A stretch of DNA of 9,604 nt from Planctomycetota bacterium (GTDB lineage: Bacteria; Planctomycetota; Planctomycetia; Pirellulales; S012-138): assembly GCA_026982835.1 (NCBI GenBank), contig JALSGI010000794.1, positions 1-9,604 on the forward strand, written 5' to 3'. Under the pieces are notes generated by a model. The model was not told the origin of the DNA. It made no database searches and saw only the letters and a program-made list of their open reading frames with translations. Positions within the stretch are counted from its first letter, which is position 1. Each line of letters starts with the position of its first letter. Position numbers and translations under genes: made by a program. Below are positions 6,242-9,604 of the stretch, in pieces.

Positions 6242-7468
6242 GGCAGGTTCTCCTGTGAAAAAGGGATCAGAAGCCGAAATCACTGCAGCCGGGGCCAGGG
6301 CCAACACCAGCCCCAGCCCTAGGCAAATCCACGTCCTCCATCGGGGCGGTTGCCTGGTACTGCCCGAGGAGATGTTTTCTTGCAACAGGCGTTCGATCCG
6401 GTTGCCCAGCGGCGAGCGGAACGCCACCGTGCCGCGCCATCCGGGCCCAGAGGGCGAGCCGACCAGCTGGCGAGCGGCGGCCAGCAGGGCTTCGGCCAGG
6501 TGGAACCCGGCCTGGGGGAGCCGGGCAGCCGCATCGTCGGCGGCTAGTTCGGCCCACCAACGCCATCGTCGTTGTAACAGCCACATGCCCGGATGCCACC
6601 ACAGCAGCGCCGTGGCAAACCGCACCAGGGCCAGCCAGAAGGGATCGCGGTGCAGCAGGTGGGCCAGCTCGTGGGCCAGCACGGCCCGTTGTTGGGCAGG
6701 AGACCAGAGCCGGGGGAACGCTTCGGGAAGCATTAGCACCGGCGGCCAGTTGCCTCCCAGCATGGGAGTTTCGCTCCCGGGAACAACCACCACTGCCGGG
6801 AGCCGCCGCAGCCCAAGCTCTCGGGCCGCCTCTTGTACCTGCATCCAAAGCGGCTCCTGGGGCTCAACCTGTCGCCAGCGCCGCCGGCGAAGATGCCAGT
6901 ACGCAGCTACGGCCAGTTGGCCTAGCAAAAGAACCCCTGTCCCGCACATCCACATCCGCAGCCAGAAGCCGGCCCCGGGAAGCGCCCAAGCCGAGGCGTT
7001 TTTCTTTTGCTCCTCGCCGTGAGGCACCCAAGAGTCCCCACCCGCGGAAGCCGTGCGGGCGGGGAGGGGTTCGAGATCTCGGGGCACAGGGGAAGGAAGC
7101 GGAGTTTCGGGGGTAGTTTGAGGGGGCGGGACTGCCGGACTCTGGATTGCAGGACCGCTGGGCAGCACCGGGACCGGGCGGTCCGGCTCGGCCGGTGGGC
7201 TTGCCGCGGTACGGGTTTCCGGGGGGCGGGCCGCAAAAAAACCAAACCCTTGCTGGCCCACTGCCTCCACCACCCCCAACCACTCGGCCAGCACCAGCAG
7301 GCAAAGCAACAGGGCCGCCGCCTGCAACAGGCGTTTTTTCCACACGGCTTCCCCTGGCAAGCGGCAGGCTAGGTAACATCCCAACAGCACCAGGCTGGCC
7401 CCCAGAGCGGTGCGCACCAGCAACGCGGCTTCCAGGGAGAGGGTCCAGGACAGCCCCCAGGGGTTCAT
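5552..7468 (-). CDS. M56 family (BlaR1/MecR1-like) membrane metallopeptidase with in-frame coiled-coil tail
   Basis: A 638-codon open frame. Residues 1-400 are an M56 peptidase of the inner membrane: hydrophobic helices near 11-33, 46-65, 168-190, 275-300 and 379-398; a proline-rich extracytoplasmic linker (82-140); the zinc motif HELAH at 266-270 (His266, Glu267, His270); and a probable third ligand Glu307 in AELAADDAA. In BlaR1/MecR1 a ligand signal activates this domain, which leads to loss of the partner repressor. No penicillin-binding sensor domain is present. The frame instead continues without a stop into MRTAPWWRRSAVMLALLGLS (410-429) and a His-rich, charged coiled-coil region to residue 638. 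The tail looks like an independent secreted protein, listed separately. The ATG at 7468 overlaps the repressor stop (ATGA), implying translational coupling. Whether the full fusion is made, or a stop has been lost by mutation or sequencing error, is unresolved. Confidence 0.85.
   Translation of the reverse strand: MNPWGLSWTLSLEAALLVRTALGASLVLLGCYLACRLPGEAVWKKRLLQAAALLLCLLVLAEWLGVVEAVGQQGFGFFAARPPETRTAASPPAEPDRPVPVLPSGPAIQSPAVPPPQTTPETPLPSPVPRDLEPLPARTASAGGDSWVPHGEEQKKNASAWALPGAGFWLRMWMCGTGVLLLGQLAVAAYWHLRRRRWRQVEPQEPLWMQVQEAARELGLRRLPAVVVVPGSETPMLGGNWPPVLMLPEAFPRLWSPAQQRAVLAHELAHLLHRDPFWLALVRFATALLWWHPGMWLLQRRWRWWAELAADDAAARLPQAGFHLAEALLAAARQLVGSPSGPGWRGTVAFRSPLGNRIERLLQENISSGSTRQPPRWRTWICLGLGLVLALAPAAVISASDPFFTGEPAMRTAPWWRRSAVMLALLGLSAVPASAQDEPRSEPRPDAFQLLEPEREGPPRPHHPEADRPHQPHRVRHHGPPRDERPRLFSPQERLERLLRIAEELHRLGLREEAEHMRRRAEELKEELERRREEHRERFRRPGPPGDRPPFRPHAIRRPEFRPGPPSEVVEELMRVVRELREALHQTRRELEQSQRHFQRELEETRRHLERVTERLERLERLRDEDEDEKDEPDDDDR
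6242..6254 (-). promoter_or_regulatory. Internal ribosome binding site before the nested start
   Basis: On the minus strand AGGAG (6254 to 6250) is followed by eight bases and then ATG (6241 to 6239). It is the best-spaced Shine-Dalgarno of the operon, while in the longer frame the same bases simply encode TGEPA. It decides in favour of an independent start for the secreted protein. Confidence 0.65.
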
Positions 7469-7848
7469 ACTCCGGCTTCCCCTTTCTTGCGGCGGATGAG
7501 CTCTTCCAATTGATCCAACTCCCGGGGATCCACCTGGCGGTGCTCCAGCAAGTGGTTCACCATCTGAGCCAGCGAGCCCTCAAACAGCCGATCCAACAAG
7601 TAGGTGGTCAGGTGCCGGGAGACTTGTTCCTCGCTGACCGCAGCCTGATAGACGAACCGGCGTCCCTGGCTGCGGTGGCGCACCAGCCCGCGCGCTTCCA
7701 TCTTCCGCAGCATGGTGGCCACCGTGGTGTAAGCCAGGGGCCGCGACTGCTGGGTGGCCAGCTGTTGCTGTACCTGGGCCACCGTGGCCTGGCCTTGCTG
7801 CCATAACACGCGGAGGATTCGCAACTGCAAATCGCCCAAACGCTCCAT
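7465..7848 (-). CDS. BlaI/MecI/CopY family transcriptional repressor
   Basis: A 127-residue winged-helix repressor of family-typical length. The N-terminal DNA-binding domain (about 4-73) contains LGDLQLRILRVLW, the recognition-helix region AYTTVATMLRKMEARGLV and the wing HRSQGRRFVYQA. The C-terminal dimerisation helices include HLTTYLLDRLFEGSLAQMVN, matching the family's F-GS pattern. Members bind dyad operators over their own promoter and are inactivated when the cognate M56 membrane peptidase is triggered (BlaI, MecI), or by metal (CopY). The stop codon overlaps the M56 start by four bases, so the two proteins are a matched pair. The ATG at 7848 has no strong Shine-Dalgarno, but it gives the standard N-terminus and follows a promoter with dyads at suitable distance. 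Confidence 0.95.
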   Translation of the reverse strand: MERLGDLQLRILRVLWQQGQATVAQVQQQLATQQSRPLAYTTVATMLRKMEARGLVRHRSQGRRFVYQAAVSEEQVSRHLTTYLLDRLFEGSLAQMVNHLLEHRQVDPRELDQLEELIRRKKGEAGV

Positions 7849-7882
7849 AAGGATAAAACCCCCATGAGGGTGACAAGTTCTG

Positions 7883-7922
7883 CTACCTTGGTAATACTAT
7901 CGCGGTAGTTGAACGATTGCAA
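7883..7922 (-). promoter_or_regulatory. Operon promoter overlapped by two BlaI-like dyads
   Basis: On the minus strand TTGCAA (7922 to 7917) and TAGTAT (7899 to 7894), separated by exactly 17 nt, each match four of six sigma-70 positions. A 14-nt near-palindrome, ACTAT-CGCG-GTAGT on the plus strand (7896-7909), covers the downstream end of the spacer and the -10 box. A second related dyad, CTAC-CTTG-GTAA (7883-7894), is centred 14 bp further into the transcript. Paired dyads with ACTA/TAGT arms over the promoter resemble bla/mec operators, so repression by the BlaI-like protein of its own operon is likely. This is inference from position and symmetry. Confidence 0.6.
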
Positions 7923-8004
7923 GAGAAATTTCGGGGCCGCAGGTGAGAGGCTCTCCTTGCCCACGGCACACCGGCTGCTTTCGCCCGGGCGGGCCGGAGC
8001 CGTG

Positions 8005-8016
8005 CTATGTTGATAG
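8005..8016. promoter_or_regulatory. Third dyad of the same design, upstream of the glycosyltransferase
   Basis: CTAT-GTTG-ATAG has perfect 4-bp arms and the same 4-nt spacer as the operator dyad CTAT-CGCG-GTAG at 7897-7908. It lies 73 nt before the GTG start of the divergent glycosyltransferase gene. It could let the BlaI-like repressor act on that gene. No convincing -35/-10 pair was found in 7923-8088; TTGATA at 8010-8015 overlapping this dyad is a weak -35 candidate with only a poor -10 (TCTAGC) 17 nt later. Confidence 0.35.
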
Positions 8017-8088
8017 AGGCGGCCGGATCGACTCTAGCTGCGTCGTCTCCGGAAGCCCCATCAACCCAGTTCTCAAGGAACGCCCCCG

Positions 8089-9432
8089 GTGCAGGATCAA
8101 AGGCCACTTTCGCGGCGCGACTCCCGGGCAGTGCTGCTGCGGCTGCTGGTGGTGTTGTTGCTGCTGCGGGTGGTGTTTTTTGCCGTCGGATCGCCTCAGC
8201 TGGTGTCGGACACCAAGTTTTATTTTCCCTGGGCCGTGCTGGCCGCCGACGGGGGGCGGGTACCCTATCGGGATTTTGCCGTGGAGTATCCGCCGGGCTG
8301 CTGGTTGGCCATCTATTGGCCGCGTTTGCTGGGCCCGGATCGAGGGCGGCTGATGAAGCTGTTGCCGGCAGCAGACCAGTCCTCCGAGGCGGCTTCCGCG
8401 GCGCCGGAGCTGAAGCGGGCCTACGCCCACTATCGCCGCCTGTTCCGCTGGCAGATGTTTGCCGTGGATCTGGCGGCCCTGGTGCTGATGGCCTGGCTGC
8501 TTGCCCGCCACGTGGAAAAAGCTCCCGTGGCCCTGGCCGTCTATGGGGCGGGAAGCCTGACGCTGGTGCCGATTCTTTATGATCGGCTCGATCCGGGGTT
8601 GTGGCTGCTGGTGTTGCTGGGCTCGTTTTTGTGGCTGGAAGCCTGGCAGCGTAGGCCCCGCCCGGCCACGTGGTTGGCTGCTTCGGCATTTTGTTGGGGG
8701 CTGGGCGTGGCTTACAAGTTGATGCCGCTGGTGGCTGCACCGGCCTTGGCTTTGGCCCTCTGGCGGCGCAGTAACTCCTGGGGGCAACGCCTGCTGCCAC
8801 TTGCAGCCGGAGTGCTGGGAGCCGCGGCACCGTTTGCACTGGCAGGCCTGGTGGCCGGCGGGGGCGTGCTGGACTTGTTCCACTACCACGGCCAGCGGGG
8901 AACGCAATACGAATCCCTCTGGGGATCGGTGCAGATGGTGTTGAACCGGGCAGGACTGCTGCCGGTGCAAATCGCCGAGGTGGCCAAAGCCGTGGATGTG
9001 CAAAGCCGGCTGGCCCCGGCGCTGGTGTGGGCTTCCTACGCCCTGGTGCTGGTTTCCATAGCCTGGGTGTGCTGGCAACTGGGGCGCTGCCCTCGGGAGA
9101 GATTGCCCCGGCTGGGACTGGTGGCCGCCGCAGTTTGCTTGTTGTGGGCGGTGGCCTGGGGGAAGGTGCTCTCGCCGCAATACTTGATCTGGGCCGGGCC
9201 TGTAGCCGTACTGGCCGTGGCCCTGGGCGTGCCGCGGCCATGGCAATTGGCCGCTTTTGCCTGGGTGTTTGCCGTGTGGATACTCACGGCGGCGATCTAC
9301 CCCTGGGGCTACTTGTACTGGGGGCTGGCAAGCCGGAAGCTGGTCTGGCTGGTGTTGCTGCGCAACGGGCTGCTGGTGGGGCTGTGCGGGGGGCTTTCGT
9401 GGTGGTTTTTTCGGGCGTGCCGGGACAGATAA
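8089..9432 (+). CDS. GT-C fold membrane glycosyltransferase (GT87/DUF2029-like)
   Basis: A 447-residue polytopic inner-membrane protein with roughly ten hydrophobic helices: near 14-34, about 120-140, several between 145 and 275, and a C-terminal bundle. The first extracytoplasmic loop has SDTKFYFPWA with Asp41, a candidate catalytic acidic residue of GT-C enzymes, and RDFAVEYPPG (61-70), whose EYPPG is typical of GT87/DUF2029 polyprenyl-phosphate-sugar-dependent mannosyltransferases. YDRLDPG and LSPQYLIWAGP further on also fit this group. It would transfer a sugar from a lipid-linked donor to a cell-envelope glycan or lipid; acceptor and sugar are unknown. The start is GTG at 8089 with AAGGA at 8075-8079, nine bases upstream. 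A polar segment of about 35 residues (85-118) after the first loop looks like an insertion. The gene is divergent from the repressor operon and convergent with rpsI. Confidence 0.85.
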   Translation: MQDQRPLSRRDSRAVLLRLLVVLLLLRVVFFAVGSPQLVSDTKFYFPWAVLAADGGRVPYRDFAVEYPPGCWLAIYWPRLLGPDRGRLMKLLPAADQSSEAASAAPELKRAYAHYRRLFRWQMFAVDLAALVLMAWLLARHVEKAPVALAVYGAGSLTLVPILYDRLDPGLWLLVLLGSFLWLEAWQRRPRPATWLAASAFCWGLGVAYKLMPLVAAPALALALWRRSNSWGQRLLPLAAGVLGAAAPFALAGLVAGGGVLDLFHYHGQRGTQYESLWGSVQMVLNRAGLLPVQIAEVAKAVDVQSRLAPALVWASYALVLVSIAWVCWQLGRCPRERLPRLGLVAAAVCLLWAVAWGKVLSPQYLIWAGPVAVLAVALGVPRPWQLAAFAWVFAVWILTAAIYPWGYLYWGLASRKLVWLVLLRNGLLVGLCGGLSWWFFRACRDR

Positions 9433-9466
9433 GGACGGACTCTCCCCCCACGGCAAGCTACAAACA

Positions 9467-9484
9467 CACCGCCGCCTCGCGGTG
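9467..9484. terminator. Hairpin between convergent genes, possible bidirectional terminator
   Basis: CACCGC (9467-9472) pairs perfectly with GCGGTG (9479-9484) around a 6-nt loop, between the glycosyltransferase stop and the rpsI stop. A second small stem, CGGTT/AACCG (9503-9507 with 9513-9517), lies nearer rpsI. Neither is followed by a T-tract, so the support is position plus symmetry only. Confidence 0.3.
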
Positions 9485-9525
9485 CCTGCTGAGAAAATGC
9501 GCCGGTTGGCAGAACCGCCTGGGTC

Positions 9526-9604
9526 TTACCGCTTGCTGAACTGCGTGGCCCGGCGGGCCTTGTGGAAACCGTACTTCTTGCGTTCCACCACGCGGGCATC
9601 CACC
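9526..9604 (-). CDS. rpsI: Ribosomal protein S9, C-terminal end (5' end outside window)
   Basis: On the minus strand the last 25 codons before the TAA at 9528-9526 read VDARVVERKKYGFHKARR followed by ATQFSKR. This is the strongly conserved C-terminus of bacterial uS9 (pattern D-R-VERKK-G---ARRA-QFSKR), the tail that reaches the ribosomal P site. The rest of the gene lies beyond the window end. rpsI usually follows rplM (L13) in bacteria, which would lie outside the window. Confidence 0.95.
   Translation of the reverse strand, partial: VDARVVERKKYGFHKARRATQFSKR

Noticed and set aside
7883..9456. Two long minus-strand frames (452 and 483 codons) opposite the glycosyltransferase
   Set aside because: The translations are dominated by Pro/Ala/Arg or Gln/His, typical of out-of-frame GC-rich sequence. 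The plus-strand membrane protein explains the region.

Overview
The window is GC-rich bacterial DNA, most likely from a member of the Planctomycetota. That lineage call is an inference. It rests on the combination of a type I sulfatase, a BlaI-type repressor paired with an M56 (BlaR1-like) membrane peptidase, and sparsely spaced housekeeping genes. No rRNA, tRNA, CRISPR array, insertion sequence or phage gene was seen.

Layout. Bases 1-1571 (+) hold the C-terminal part of a sulfatase followed 5 nt later by NAD kinase (nadK). Bases 1662-5323 (-) hold, in transcription order, aspartyl-tRNA synthetase (aspS), RNA 2'-phosphotransferase (kptA) and an uncharacterised propeller-like protein. Bases 5552-7848 (-) are a two-gene operon: a BlaI/MecI/CopY repressor overlapping by ATGA with an M56 peptidase. 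The peptidase frame continues without a stop into what looks like a separate secreted, coiled-coil protein. The operon ends in a strong intrinsic terminator and begins at a promoter covered by BlaI-like dyads. Bases 8089-9432 (+), divergent from the operon, encode a GT-C (GT87/DUF2029-like) membrane glycosyltransferase. The window closes with the last codons of rpsI (ribosomal protein S9) on the minus strand.

How the genes may work together. The repressor/peptidase pair is a plausible signal-transduction unit: the membrane peptidase would sense a periplasmic signal and relieve repression. The third partner is the His-rich coiled-coil tail, made as a fusion, as a separate exported protein, or both. 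A dyad of the same design as the repressor's own operator lies upstream of the divergent glycosyltransferase, so that gene may belong to the same regulon. The aspS-kptA-propeller group is RNA-related in its first two members. AspRS carries residues associated with non-discriminating enzymes.

The most interesting item is the in-frame junction at about 6241, where an internal start with a near-ideal ribosome binding site and a textbook signal peptide sits inside the longer reading frame.
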